From: Actinomycetota bacterium
GTDB taxonomy: Bacteria; Actinomycetota; Actinomycetes; Mycobacteriales; HKI-0501
Direction: 5' to 3'
Length of the DNA: 64,000 nt
NCBI GenBank assembly: GCA_030840805.1
Contig: JAVEDU010000035.1
Location: 32,907 to 96,906 of the forward strand
Position 1 is the first letter of the stretch. Every line of letters begins with the position of its first letter. Shown here in pieces: positions 1 through 10,415 of the stretch. The notes below the pieces were generated by a model. It made no database searches. It was not told the origin of the DNA and saw only the letters and a list, made by a program, of their open reading frames with translations. The position numbers and the translations under genes were made by a program.

Positions 1-66
1 GCCGCCGAAGACGCGGCCGTCCGCCCTGCGGTACAGCCGGCGGTACGGGGTGCTGGCGGTGATCAC
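1..66 (-). CDS. PspC-domain protein (probable sensor kinase), N-terminal fragment
   Basis: Only the first 22 codons are inside the window, read leftwards from a GTG at 66. They contain PYRRLYRRADGRVFGG, the typical opening of a PspC domain. The gene diverges from the PspC/LiaF-like gene at 230. In actinobacteria such a divergent PspC protein is commonly a membrane histidine kinase of a Lia-type envelope-stress system. The kinase identity is inferred from that context, since the catalytic part is off the edge. The start is uncertain because GGAGG sits very close to the GTG. Confidence 0.55.
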   Translation of the reverse strand, partial: MITASTPYRRLYRRADGRVFGG

Positions 67-229
67 GACCTCCGGGACGGGCGTTGCGGGTGGGGCACCC
101 GATGGTCACACGCGGCGGCGGTCCGGTACTACGCGGGAGCACCCCGAGTTCTGGCCCCCGGGAAGATCAGGGTTCTCTCAGGGTCGTACCCGATGGTGGC
201 CCGGCCACCCGCCCGCCACGATCGTTGTC

Positions 230-1546
230 ATGACCACCGACCCCACGGACAGCGCGCCACCGCCGCCTGCTCCCCCGCCACCCGGACCCCCGCCCCCACC
301 GCCGCCCCCGCCGCCCCCGCCGTCCGGGTCCCCCGGGCCGCACTGGCCGGTCGGCCGGTTCTCCCGGTCCCGCGGGTCCCGCGTGCTCGCCGGGGTGTTC
401 GGCGGCCTCGGCAGGGCCACCGGCACCGACCCCATGCTGTACCGGGTGCTGTTCGGCACCCTGCTCGTGTTCGGCGTGGTGGGCGGCCACTGGACGGTCG
501 CGGCACTGGTCACGTTCCTGTACGGGGGAGCCTGGCTGCTGCTCCCCGAGGAGGGCGACGAGGCCTCGGCCCTGGAGGCGGTGCTCGGCCGCGGCCACTC
601 CAGCGTCTCCAAGACCACGACGGTGGTGGTGCTGGTCGGCGCGGTGATCGCGCTGCTCAGCATGCTGGGCGACGCGGTCGGCCTGCTGGCGCTCCTTGCC
701 GTCGGGGCGCTGGTGTACGTCCTGGTGCGCACGATCTTCGGACCACGTGCCGCGGCGCCCGTCGCCGCCGGGAGCCCGGGACCGGATCCCGCCGCCGCGA
801 CGACCGTCCTCTCGGTCAGCTCGCCCGCCGAGGCCTACACGGTGCCGTTCGCGCCGCACGGGCCGTACGCCGAGACCCAGCGGATCCCCGCGACGCCGCC
901 ACCTCCTCCGCCACCGGCGCCCCCGCGGCGACGCAAGCCGCCTCGGGAGCGGTCCGCGCTCGGCCGGATCACGTCCAGCCTGGTCCTGCTCGCGCTCGGC
1001 GCCGTCGGGCTGGCCGACCTGCTCGTCCACGGCGGGATCCCGGCGAGCACCTACGTCGCCACCGCGCTCGGCGTCGTGGCCCTCGGGTTGCTGGTCGGCA
1101 CCGTCGTCGGCCGGGCCAGGGGCCTGATCCTCCTCGGCCTGCTGCTCACGATCGCGCTGGCCGCCGGCATGGCCGCCGAACGGATCCACGTCCCGGACGG
1201 CACGGACGGGGACGTCGTCTGGCGGCCGACCACCGCGGCGGACCTCGCGCCCAGCTACCAGCACCGCTTCGGCAAGGCGACGCTCGACCTGCGGTCGGTG
1301 CCGATCAAGGACCCCTATGCGACGCATGTCGAGCTGGGTGCGGGGACGCTCGTCGTCCTGCTGCCCCCGAAGGCCGACGTGACCGTGGACGCGGAGGCAG
1401 GCCTCGCGCAACTGGACATCCTGGGCCGGAGCAAGGGCGGGCCCGGCACGTTGGGGCTGTCCGATGACGGCCCCGACGGCCCCGGCGGCGGATCCGTCTA
1501 CCTGACCATTCAGATCGGTGCGGGAAACGTGGAGGTGAAGCGGTGA
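230..1546 (+). CDS. PspC-domain membrane protein with LiaF-like C-terminal domain
   Basis: A 438-residue protein is read from the ATG at 230. It has a proline-rich cytoplasmic head with 12 consecutive prolines (about residues 20-31) and a PspC domain at about 45-110, marked by GSRVLAGVFGGLGRATGTDP. Several hydrophobic segments follow at about 70-170 and 245-310. The soluble tail (about 330-438) is rich in beta strands and resembles the toastrack domain of LiaF-like proteins. PspC and LiaF families sense or damp membrane stress, and the divergent PspC fragment at 1-66 fits a sensor partner. No strong ribosome site precedes the ATG, so an upstream start in the same frame is possible. The stop overlaps the next gene by 4 bp (GTGA). 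Confidence 0.75.
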   Translation: MTTDPTDSAPPPPAPPPPGPPPPPPPPPPPPSGSPGPHWPVGRFSRSRGSRVLAGVFGGLGRATGTDPMLYRVLFGTLLVFGVVGGHWTVAALVTFLYGGAWLLLPEEGDEASALEAVLGRGHSSVSKTTTVVVLVGAVIALLSMLGDAVGLLALLAVGALVYVLVRTIFGPRAAAPVAAGSPGPDPAAATTVLSVSSPAEAYTVPFAPHGPYAETQRIPATPPPPPPPAPPRRRKPPRERSALGRITSSLVLLALGAVGLADLLVHGGIPASTYVATALGVVALGLLVGTVVGRARGLILLGLLLTIALAAGMAAERIHVPDGTDGDVVWRPTTAADLAPSYQHRFGKATLDLRSVPIKDPYATHVELGAGTLVVLLPPKADVTVDAEAGLAQLDILGRSKGGPGTLGLSDDGPDGPGGGSVYLTIQIGAGNVEVKR

Positions 1547-1791
1547 AGCGTCACGAGCTCGATGTCGTCTCGCTGGTGTTCGGCCTGTTCTTCGCGGCCG
1601 TCGCGAGCTGGTGGGGGGTGAACCAGCTGGGGAACCTCAACATCCCGCTCGGCTGGCCGCTCGCCGCGGCCCTGCTCGTGGCCGGGCTCGTGGGCCTGAT
1701 CGGCGCACTGCCCCGCCGGAGCCGCGAGGACCACCGGACCGGCGCCGACGCGATCGGTCTCGACGAGCCGGACGACCCGTCGCCCCGATGA
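1543..1791 (+). CDS. Small two-helix membrane protein
   Basis: An 82-residue protein with two hydrophobic helices (about 8-25 and 34-55) and an acidic, proline-containing tail. The GTG start overlaps the stop of the PspC gene by 4 bp, with GGAGG about 6 nt upstream. Its own stop overlaps the next ATG (ATGA). The three genes are therefore translationally coupled, which suggests it works with the PspC/LiaF-like protein. No catalytic motif is visible and I cannot assign a family. Confidence 0.7.
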   Translation: MKRHELDVVSLVFGLFFAAVASWWGVNQLGNLNIPLGWPLAAALLVAGLVGLIGALPRRSREDHRTGADAIGLDEPDDPSPR

Positions 1792-3167
1792 CCACCGCCG
1801 CGCCGCTGCTGCTGCTCGTCACCGCACTCGCGGCAGTGGCGGCAGTGGCGGCGGGACACGGCCCCCGCGCCCCGCACCGGACCGGGGCGTGCGGGACGCG
1901 AGGGGCCGTCGCGGCCTATGCTTCCCGGCGTCACCGTGTCGTCGACGGACAGGCCCGCCCCGTGCTCAGCAGCGTTCATCCCTTCCGCCCGAGGCTGTCC
2001 CGGGTGGCCACCGCGACACTGATCGGCGAGATCACCCGCCGCCCCGGCCCGCGCCAGCTCCTGGCCGTCGGTGGCGACGACCGGGCGCTGCGCACCCTCC
2101 TCGCCGCCCTGATGCCCGGAGACGTGCTCACGGTCGTCCTGCCGGACGAGACCCGGGCCGCCCGGCTCCGCGACCACCTCGACAACACCCCGGGCCTGCG
2201 CCACCTCGGAGGCCGGGTGAAGGTCGCCGACGCACCCGCGACCGGTGCCCGCTTCGACGCCGGCGTGGCGCTCTCCCCCGTCCGCGGCTCCGGTGCCGCG
2301 GCGCTGGTCGCCGAGTACCGGCCGATGATCGCCCCGGGTGGCGTTCTCTCGCTGGCCACCCCGCTCGACGCCCGGGCGGCCGAGACGGTCACCGCCGACG
2401 CCGTGCGCACCGAGACGGTGCTGCGGAACGCGGTACCGCTGCGGGTCCACCACCTGGTCTTCGGCCCCACCGACCCGGTCGTGGCGGAGACGGTCGCCCC
2501 GGCGTACTCGCCGTCCAGCGTCCCGCTGACCCGGGGGATGGCGATCGACTCGAACGGGGTCGCCGCCGGCGCGCTGCTCGGCGGCGCCGCCCTGCTGGCC
2601 CGCCGCGCGCGGCCGAACTCCCGGCTCTGGCTGGCGCCCGCCGTCGCGGCGCTCCCCGTCGCCCTGTTCTTCCGCGACCCTCGCCGGCTGGTGCCGGGAG
2701 ACGAGGGCGCGGTCGTCTCGTCCGCCGACGGCACGGTGCTGAAGGTGCAGCGGCTCACCGACGAGCGGTTCGGCCCCGGCGAATGGCTGCGGATCGCCGT
2801 GTTCCTCTCCGTGCTGGACGTGCACGTCAACCGCTCCCCGGTCGCCGGGCGCGTGGTCGACATCATCCGCGAGGAGGGCGGGTACGCGATGGCGCAGAGC
2901 GAGAGCGCCGAGCACAACGTCGCCTGCTACACCGTCCTGGAGACGGCGCGGGGCCCGGTCGTGGTCGCGCAGCGGACCGGCCTGATCGCCCGCCGGATCG
3001 TGCACCGGGCACCCATCGGGCGGCTGCTGGCCCGGGGTGAGCGGTACGGGCTGATCCGGTTCGGGTCGCGGACCGACGTGTACCTGCCCGGCGACGCCGT
3101 GGACGCGCTCGTCGGGCCCGGGGACCGCGTCGTCGGCGGCGAGACGGTGCTCGCCCGCTACCGCTGA
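1788..3167 (+). CDS. psd: Phosphatidylserine decarboxylase with N-terminal methyltransferase-like region
   Basis: A 459-residue protein starting at an ATGA overlap with the preceding gene. Residues about 280-459 are a short-type phosphatidylserine decarboxylase: a hydrophobic pair, FFRDPRR (294-300), DVHVNR (344-349), and the self-cleavage pair Gly426-Ser427 in RFGSRTDVYLP, where Ser becomes the pyruvoyl group. The enzyme makes phosphatidylethanolamine from phosphatidylserine at the membrane, and the phosphatidylserine synthase gene ends 7 bp away. Usual actinobacterial enzymes are about 210-240 residues. Here residues 5-22 are hydrophobic and about 75-240 look like a degenerate Rossmann methyltransferase (LLAVGGDDRAL, then RPMIAPGGVLSL). 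An internal ATG at 2538 (MAIDSNG) could give a normal-sized enzyme. Confidence 0.85.
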   Translation: MTTAAPLLLLVTALAAVAAVAAGHGPRAPHRTGACGTRGAVAAYASRRHRVVDGQARPVLSSVHPFRPRLSRVATATLIGEITRRPGPRQLLAVGGDDRALRTLLAALMPGDVLTVVLPDETRAARLRDHLDNTPGLRHLGGRVKVADAPATGARFDAGVALSPVRGSGAAALVAEYRPMIAPGGVLSLATPLDARAAETVTADAVRTETVLRNAVPLRVHHLVFGPTDPVVAETVAPAYSPSSVPLTRGMAIDSNGVAAGALLGGAALLARRARPNSRLWLAPAVAALPVALFFRDPRRLVPGDEGAVVSSADGTVLKVQRLTDERFGPGEWLRIAVFLSVLDVHVNRSPVAGRVVDIIREEGGYAMAQSESAEHNVACYTVLETARGPVVVAQRTGLIARRIVHRAPIGRLLARGERYGLIRFGSRTDVYLPGDAVDALVGPGDRVVGGETVLARYR

Positions 3168-3174
3168 CCGGAGC

Positions 3175-3957
3175 TCAGACGACCCGGACGGCGGTGCGCT
3201 GGCGGGCCCACAGGAGCGGGCCGGAGAGCAGGTACGCCACCACGGCCAGCGTGAACGTGGTGGGTACGTCCATCAGCGCCCCGGCGGCGGGGACGAGCAA
3301 CAGCCACGGCGGCAGGCGCAGCACGCGCCCCAGCTTCACGTAGGGGAACTCGCTGACCATGAGCAGCGCCAGCGCCCCGACCAGCAGCGTCATCCAGCCG
3401 GCCACCGGATCCGGGTTCAGCAGGACGGACAGCGCCATGATCGCGGCGGCGATCGTGGTGGGCACGCCGGTGAAGTAGTCGCCGTTCTTCGGCGACACGT
3501 TGAACCGCGCCAGCCGGACGGCCGCGCAGATTGCGACCAGGGCGCAGGAGAGGCCGACGAGCACGCCGGGGGCGCCGCCCGCGAGCCAGGTGTACGCCAC
3601 CACGGGCGTCGCGATGCCGAACGAGCACATGTCCGCGAGCGAGTCCATCTGCGCCCCGAACGGGGTCGAGACGCCGAGCCGGCGGGCGAGGCTGCCGTCG
3701 AGGCCGTCGAAGATCACGCAACCGACCAGGGCCAACGCCGCGACCCGCATCCGGCCGTCGAACGCCAGGAAGATGGCGCTCATGCCCAGCAGGAGGCTCG
3801 CGATCGTGCACGCGTTGACGAGCGCGAACCGGCACCGCCTGGCGCGGGTCCGGGGTCCGGTGAGCAGCGGCACGAGCAGCCCGTCCGGCGCGGCCACGGG
3901 GGGCGTCCAGCCCACCGGCGGCCGGACCGTCGCGGCGGCGGGTGCGGACGAGTACAT
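3175..3957 (-). CDS. pssA: CDP-diacylglycerol-serine O-phosphatidyltransferase
   Basis: A 260-residue integral membrane enzyme of the CDP-alcohol phosphatidyltransferase family. The signature DG-x2-AR-x8-G-x3-D-x3-D is intact (Asp87, Gly101, Asp105, Asp109), followed by several membrane segments. It condenses CDP-diacylglycerol with serine to phosphatidylserine, the substrate of the convergent psd product. I chose the ATG at 3957 (MYSSAPAA). The frame is open further upstream, but that stretch is arginine-rich and unlike a protein. The 280 bp up to 4238 hold no gene that I can support. Confidence 0.88.
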   Translation of the reverse strand: MYSSAPAAATVRPPVGWTPPVAAPDGLLVPLLTGPRTRARRCRFALVNACTIASLLLGMSAIFLAFDGRMRVAALALVGCVIFDGLDGSLARRLGVSTPFGAQMDSLADMCSFGIATPVVAYTWLAGGAPGVLVGLSCALVAICAAVRLARFNVSPKNGDYFTGVPTTIAAAIMALSVLLNPDPVAGWMTLLVGALALLMVSEFPYVKLGRVLRLPPWLLLVPAAGALMDVPTTFTLAVVAYLLSGPLLWARQRTAVRVV

Positions 3958-4237
3958 GCGGGTCCCGCCGTAGGTCCCGTGGCCCGGCGGGTCACCGCCG
4001 AGGTCGACGGCCGGCGCGCCGGGGCCCTCCGCGGTGACCGGCCGGCGACCGACGAGCACGCGACGGGCGAAGGTTCCGCTGCGGCGCAGACCCCGCCGCC
4101 AACGGCGACCGGCCGGACGAGGACTGTCCACGGAGCGCCGCCACCGTCGTGCCCGCACACGTCCTCCAGTCCGAAACCAGCCGTATCGTCGCCCACCTTC
4201 CCACACCGCCCGCCGGGATCGCAGCCGTCACCGCGTC

Positions 4238-5137
4238 TCAGCGGCTCAGTGCCTCGCGGAGCAGAGGGGTCGTGGCCAGCTCGCCGAGCCGGTCCAGGGG
4301 ATGCCACGCGACCGCCGACGTGGTGCCGCCGAGGTCGACGACCCGGGGCTCGCCGGCGCCGTCCACGCGCACCGCGTACACCAGCCGGAGGCCGTGGAAG
4401 TCCTCCAGCACCCCGCTCGGCGCCCGGCCGGTGAAGTGGGTGCTGTAGACGCCGAGGAGGTCCCCCACCCGGGCGACGAGGCCGGTCTCCTCGGCGAACT
4501 CCCGCACCAGCGCGCCCGCCGGGTGCTCGCCGTGGTCGACGCCGCCGCCGGGCAGCGTCCAGGCGTCCGGCATGGGCGTGGTGGCGGAGAGCTGGGTGAC
4601 GAGCAGCCGGTCCCGGTCGTACGCGAGGCCGTACGCGGCGAGCCGCTGGCGCCGCACCACCCCGTCGAGCGCCGCGGCCGTGGCGGCCGGTGGCGCCCCG
4701 GTGCGGGCCCGCGGGGGCGGCGGTACGGGCAGGGCCAGTGCCTCGGCCACGAACGGCAGCAGCGGCCGGAGCCGGAGCCGCCCGGGGTCGGCGAACTCCA
4801 CGGCGTCCGACGTCCCGTCCGGCTCCGGTCGAAGCTCCCCGCCGATCACCTCGGCGTCGTACACCAGCCGGACGGTGTGCTCGTCCACGCCCAGGGCCGG
4901 CAGCGGCAGGACGTCGGCGTAGACGCGGGGCAGCCCGTGGACGCGGATGTCCAGGCCGGACTCCTCCCGGGCCTCCCGTACCGCGGCGTCCGCGGGGTGC
5001 TCGCCGTGCTCCACACCGCCGCCCGGCAGCGACCACCAGCCACGCACCTCGGAGGCGGCGGAACTGCGGGTCACGAGGACCCGGCCGGCGTCGTCCCGGA
5101 GCACGGCGTACGCGGCGACACGCTGCACAGGGGTCAC
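4238..5137 (-). CDS. Tandem Nudix hydrolase
   Basis: A 299-residue protein made of two Nudix domains. Each has its own Nudix box: GGGVEHGEHPADAAVREAREE at about 38-58, and GGGVDHGEHPAGALVREFAE at about 195-214 followed by ETGL. A linker rich in proline and alanine (about 134-155) joins them. Nudix enzymes cleave nucleoside diphosphates linked to another moiety, and both boxes keep the metal-binding glutamates. The substrate cannot be told from the sequence. The GTG start at 5137 sits inside a small palindrome (GTCACG-AAC-CGTGAC, 5133-5147), and the gene directly abuts the phosphatase remnant upstream. Confidence 0.85.
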   Translation of the reverse strand: MTPVQRVAAYAVLRDDAGRVLVTRSSAASEVRGWWSLPGGGVEHGEHPADAAVREAREESGLDIRVHGLPRVYADVLPLPALGVDEHTVRLVYDAEVIGGELRPEPDGTSDAVEFADPGRLRLRPLLPFVAEALALPVPPPPRARTGAPPAATAAALDGVVRRQRLAAYGLAYDRDRLLVTQLSATTPMPDAWTLPGGGVDHGEHPAGALVREFAEETGLVARVGDLLGVYSTHFTGRAPSGVLEDFHGLRLVYAVRVDGAGEPRVVDLGGTTSAVAWHPLDRLGELATTPLLREALSR

Positions 5138-5169
5138 GAACCGTGACGGTAGCCGGGCCGGAGGGAGGC

Positions 5170-5553
5170 GCCCTGCCCGCCCCGGCTCGCCAGGTACGGG
5201 TCACGATCGCCCGCACGGGCGGCGCTCCCCTCGCCGCCGTCGTCGGAGGGCAACCGGAGACCGAGAGCTCGGTCCCGGCCGTGGGCACCGCGCCACCCGA
5301 GAAGTGCCGGTTCCCCGCCTCGGTGGCCCACAGCATCACCGCGGCGGCCAGGGCGACCCCCGCGACACCAGGCCCCGCCCGGCGAGGGTCTCCCCGAGCG
5401 CTTCGGTGGCCAGCCGGCCGGCGATCTCGCCGGCCGCGTGGCCGCCCATGCCGTCCGCGACGACGCAGATCCCGTCCCGGCGGGCGCGCAGTCCTCGTTG
5501 TGCAGGCGGGCGCCGCCGACGTCACCCGCGGATCCCGCCCGGAACGTCAGCAT
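5170..5553 (-). pseudogene. PP2C-type Ser/Thr phosphatase remnant, frameshifted
   Basis: Reading from an ATG at 5553, frame one gives SAGDVGGARLHNEDC, the first PP2C motif with the metal-binding NED. The second motif, ICVVADGMGGHAAGEIAGRL, lies in another frame, so at least one indel falls between about 5470 and 5495. That second frame stops near 5360. A third frame continues with a degenerate AVMLWATEAGNRHF segment. Only about 130 of the usual 240 or more codons are recognisable before the Nudix gene begins. I infer an inactivated, truncated phosphatase; a sequencing error could explain one frameshift but not the missing C-terminal half. Confidence 0.75.
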
Positions 5554-5661
5554 CGGGTCCGATCCGCAGCGGTGCCCATCCGTCCCCGGCCTTCCCGGCC
5601 GAGTGCCCTGCCTACGACGCCGGCGGGCGGCTCCGTGGCGGATTCGGCGAGGAAGCGGGGA

Positions 5662-7242
5662 TCACTCCCACTCGATGGTGCCCGGCGGCTTGCTCGTCAC
5701 GTCCAGTACCACGCGGTTGACGTCCGGGACCTCGTTGGTGATCCGGGTGGAGATCTTCGCCAGCACGTCGTACGGCAGGCGCGTCCAGTCCGCGGTCATC
5801 GCGTCCTCGCTGGACACCGGCCGGAGCACGACGGGGTGCCCGTAGGTCCGGCCGTCGCCCTGGACGCCCACCGAGCGCACGTCGGCGAGCAGCACGACCG
5901 GGCACTGCCAGATGTCGCGATCCAGCCCGGCGGCGCTGAGCTCCGCGCGCGCGATGGCGTCCGCCCTGCGCAGGAGCTCCAGGCGGTCGGCGGTCACCTC
6001 GCCGATGATCCGGATGCCCAGCCCGGGACCCGGGAACGGCTGGCGCCAGACGATCTCCCCCGGCAGTCCCAGCTCGAGGCCGACCTTGCGCACCTCGTCC
6101 TTGAACAGCGCCCGCAGCGGCTCGACGAGCGAGAACTGCAGGTCGTCGGGGAGCCCGCCCACGTTGTGGTGGCTCTTGATGTTCGCGGCGCCGGTGCCGC
6201 CGCCGGACTCGACGACGTCCGGGTACAGCGTGCCCTGGACCAGGAACTCGACGTCCTCGCCGTGCGCGCCGGCGTCGGCGACGACCTCGCGGGCCGCCGC
6301 CTCGAACACCCGGATGAACTCCCGGCCGATGGCCTTGCGCTTGGCCTCCGGGTCGGTGAGCCCGGCGAGCGCGTCGAGGAACCGCCTCTGCGCGTCGACG
6401 ACCTTGAGCCGGACGCCGGTGGCCGCGACGAAGTCCTCCTCGACCTGCTCGGCCTCGCCGGCGCGCAGCAGGCCGTGGTCCACGAAGACGCAGGTGAGCT
6501 GGTCCCCGACCGCCCGCTGCACGAGGGCCGCCGCGACCGCGGAGTCGACGCCGCCGGACAGCCCGCAGATCACCCGCTTGTCGCCGATCTGCGCGCGGAT
6601 CAGCTCGACCTGCTCCTCCACGATGTTCGCGGTCGTCCATTCCGGACGACAGCCCGCGATCTCGTACAGGAAGTGCTCCAGCACCGCCTGACCGTGCTCG
6701 CTGTGCAGCACCTCGGGGTGGAACTGGACGCCGGCGAGGCCGCGCTCCGGCGCCTCGAACGCGGCGACGGGCGCGCCCGCGGTGGTCGCCACCACGGCGA
6801 ACCCCGCCGGGGCCGCGGACACCGCGTCGCCGTGGCTCATCCACACCGACTGCTCGGCCGGCAGGCCGTGGAACAGCGTCGTGTCGCCCGGCGTCACCTC
6901 GAGCACGGTGCGCCCGAACTCCCGCTGCCCCGTGTGCGCCACGGTGCCGCCGAGCGCGGCAGCCATGGCCTGGAAGCCGTAGCAGATGCCGAACACCGGG
7001 GTGCCACCGTCGAACAGCGCCGGGTCCACCTGCGGCGCGCCCTCGGCGTACACGCTGGACGGTCCGCCGGACAGGATCACGGCGGCCGGGTTCTTCGCGA
7101 GCATCTCGGCGACGGGCATGGTGTGCGGGACGACCTCGCTGTACACCCGCGCTTCCCGGACCCGCCGGGCGATGAGTTGCGCGTACTGGGCGCCGAAGTC
7201 GACGACGAGGACGGGGCGGGCGTCGGGCGCGGTGGAGGTCAC
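5662..7242 (-). CDS. guaA: GMP synthase (glutamine-hydrolysing)
   Basis: A 526-residue cytoplasmic enzyme that aminates XMP to GMP. The N-terminal class I amidotransferase domain has Cys87 in GICYGF and His175/Glu177 in VQFHPEV. The ATP-pyrophosphatase domain has SGGVDS at 229-234. The C-terminal dimerisation part ends in [11 protein letters not shown], the standard family terminus. Length and motifs are complete. It is the last of the minus-strand purine genes, 75 bp after DUF427. No clear terminator was found before the phosphatase remnant. Confidence 0.97.
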   Translation of the reverse strand: MTSTAPDARPVLVVDFGAQYAQLIARRVREARVYSEVVPHTMPVAEMLAKNPAAVILSGGPSSVYAEGAPQVDPALFDGGTPVFGICYGFQAMAAALGGTVAHTGQREFGRTVLEVTPGDTTLFHGLPAEQSVWMSHGDAVSAAPAGFAVVATTAGAPVAAFEAPERGLAGVQFHPEVLHSEHGQAVLEHFLYEIAGCRPEWTTANIVEEQVELIRAQIGDKRVICGLSGGVDSAVAAALVQRAVGDQLTCVFVDHGLLRAGEAEQVEEDFVAATGVRLKVVDAQRRFLDALAGLTDPEAKRKAIGREFIRVFEAAAREVVADAGAHGEDVEFLVQGTLYPDVVESGGGTGAANIKSHHNVGGLPDDLQFSLVEPLRALFKDEVRKVGLELGLPGEIVWRQPFPGPGLGIRIIGEVTADRLELLRRADAIARAELSAAGLDRDIWQCPVVLLADVRSVGVQGDGRTYGHPVVLRPVSSEDAMTADWTRLPYDVLAKISTRITNEVPDVNRVVLDVTSKPPGTIEWE

Positions 7243-7317
7243 GGCCCGATTCTATTCGTCACCGGGACAGCACTCCGACGCGGTGACCCTCGGCGCCCCC
7301 ACCCTGCGGATCGAGGC

Positions 7318-7602
7318 TCAGTCGGTCACCGTGACCCCGCGCCAGAACGCCACGCGGCCGGCGATCTCGGCCGCGGCGTCCTTCGGCTCCGGGTAGTACC
7401 AGGCGGCGTCCGGGTTGACCTCGCCGTCCACGGCCAGGGAGTAGTACCTGGCCGTGCCCTTCCACGGGCACATCGTGGTGCGATCCGACGGCCGGAGGTA
7501 CTCCGACCGGACCGCGTCCGGCGGGAAGTAGTGGTTCCCCTCCACCATCACGATGTCGTCGCTCGCCGCGATGACGGTGTCGTTCCAGGTTGCCTCGGCC
7601 AT
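7318..7602 (-). CDS. DUF427 domain protein
   Basis: A 94-residue single-domain protein with the DUF427 pattern: an N-terminal GNHYFPP segment, then TTMCPWKGTARYYSL and a tail with AWYYPEPKDAAAEIAGRVAFW. Members are small conserved beta-sandwich proteins of unknown biochemical role. The gene starts 9 bp after guaB3 and lies 75 bp before guaA, so it is probably co-transcribed with the guanine nucleotide genes. The sequence does not show a functional link beyond position. Confidence 0.85.
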   Translation of the reverse strand: MAEATWNDTVIAASDDIVMVEGNHYFPPDAVRSEYLRPSDRTTMCPWKGTARYYSLAVDGEVNPDAAWYYPEPKDAAAEIAGRVAFWRGVTVTD

Positions 7603-7611
7603 GCCCCGAAC

Positions 7612-8730
7612 CTAGCGGTCGACGACGAGCTCCACCTTCTGGAACTCCTTGAGGTCGCGGTACCCCGTCTTCGCCATGACCCGCTTGAGCGCACCGAACA
7701 GGTTCATCCGGCCGCTCGGGCTGTCCGCCGGGCCGGTGAGCACCTCGGCGAGCGTCCCGAACGGGTAGTCGTCCGGCGCGTCGCCGACCGCACCCCGGGG
7801 CAGCTTCGGGTGCGACGCGACGGTGTCCCACCAGACGCCCTGCGCGGGCGACCCGGCGGCGACCCGCAGCGGCTCGCCCAGCATCACGGCGTCCGCGCCG
7901 CAGGCGATGGCCTTGGCGATGTCCCCGCTGGTGCCGATGTCCCCGTTCGCGAGCACATGGACGTACCGGCCGCCGGTCTCGTCGAGGTAGTCGCGCCGCG
8001 CCTCGGCGGCGTCGGAGATCGCGGTCGCCATCGGCACCCGGATGCCGAGCACCTCGTCCGAGGTGGAGCACCAGTCCGCGCCGGTGCCGACGATCACGCC
8101 GGCCGCGCCGGTCCGCATCAGGTGAAGCGCGGTCTTGTAGTCCGCGGCGCCGCCGACGATCACCGGGACGTCGAGGTCCGCGATGAACTCCTTGAGGTTC
8201 AGCGGTACGTCCACAGTGGACACGTGCTCGGCCGACACGATGGTCCCCTGGATCACCAGCAGGTCCACCCCGGCCGCGAGCACGGTGGGCGCCAGGTCGA
8301 GGGTGTGCTGCGGGGAGATCCGCACCGCGGTGGTGACTCCGGCGTCGCGGATCTCCTTGATACGCCGGGCGATCAGCTCCGGCTTCACCGGCTCGGCGTA
8401 CACCTGCTGGAGGTGCGCGGTGACGCCCTCCTCGCGGGTCACGATCTGCTCGTACACCGACGTCGGGTCCTCGTACCGCGCCCACAGGCCCTCGGCGTTC
8501 AGCACGCCGAGCCCGCCGAGCCGGCCCACCTCGATCACCGTGGTCGGGCTCATCGTCGCGTCCGACGGCTGCGCGACGAACGGCAGCTCGAACCGGAACG
8601 CGTCGATCTGCCACGCCGTCGACACCTCGTCGACGTCCCGGGTGCGGCGCGACGGGACGATCGCCACATCGTCGAGATGGTGGGCACGCTGGGCGGTCTT
8701 GCCCATGCCGATCTGCACGATGTCACGCAC
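7612..8730 (-). CDS. guaB3: GuaB3 family IMP dehydrogenase-related protein
   Basis: A 372-residue TIM-barrel protein of the GuaB3 family, which lacks the CBS pair of true IMP dehydrogenase. Recognisable stretches are MRDIVQIGMGKTAQRAH at the start, the phosphate-site region with ACGADAVMLGEPL, and DLKEFQKVELV at the end. Actinobacteria usually carry it directly behind guaB, as here with a 30-bp gap. The catalytic-loop region reads GTGADWCSTSDEVLGI, different from the GSICTTR loop of the neighbouring GuaB, so I do not claim IMP dehydrogenase activity. Confidence 0.92.
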   Translation of the reverse strand: MRDIVQIGMGKTAQRAHHLDDVAIVPSRRTRDVDEVSTAWQIDAFRFELPFVAQPSDATMSPTTVIEVGRLGGLGVLNAEGLWARYEDPTSVYEQIVTREEGVTAHLQQVYAEPVKPELIARRIKEIRDAGVTTAVRISPQHTLDLAPTVLAAGVDLLVIQGTIVSAEHVSTVDVPLNLKEFIADLDVPVIVGGAADYKTALHLMRTGAAGVIVGTGADWCSTSDEVLGIRVPMATAISDAAEARRDYLDETGGRYVHVLANGDIGTSGDIAKAIACGADAVMLGEPLRVAAGSPAQGVWWDTVASHPKLPRGAVGDAPDDYPFGTLAEVLTGPADSPSGRMNLFGALKRVMAKTGYRDLKEFQKVELVVDR

Positions 8731-8760
8731 TGGGGAGCTCGATTCTGCTCGGGAGAGCGG

Positions 8761-10359
<1,599 letters not shown>

Positions 10360-10415
10360 TCAACCTCCCCGGCACACGGCGTACAGGTGCGCCCCGGGCG
10401 GGATACGGTATCGGT

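Noticed and set aside
3958..4237. Short open frames between pssA and the Nudix gene
   Set aside because: They are Arg/Pro-rich, lack ribosome sites and match no family.
5554..5661. A terminator after guaA
   Set aside because: Only short GGCC-type pairs are present; no stem is convincing.
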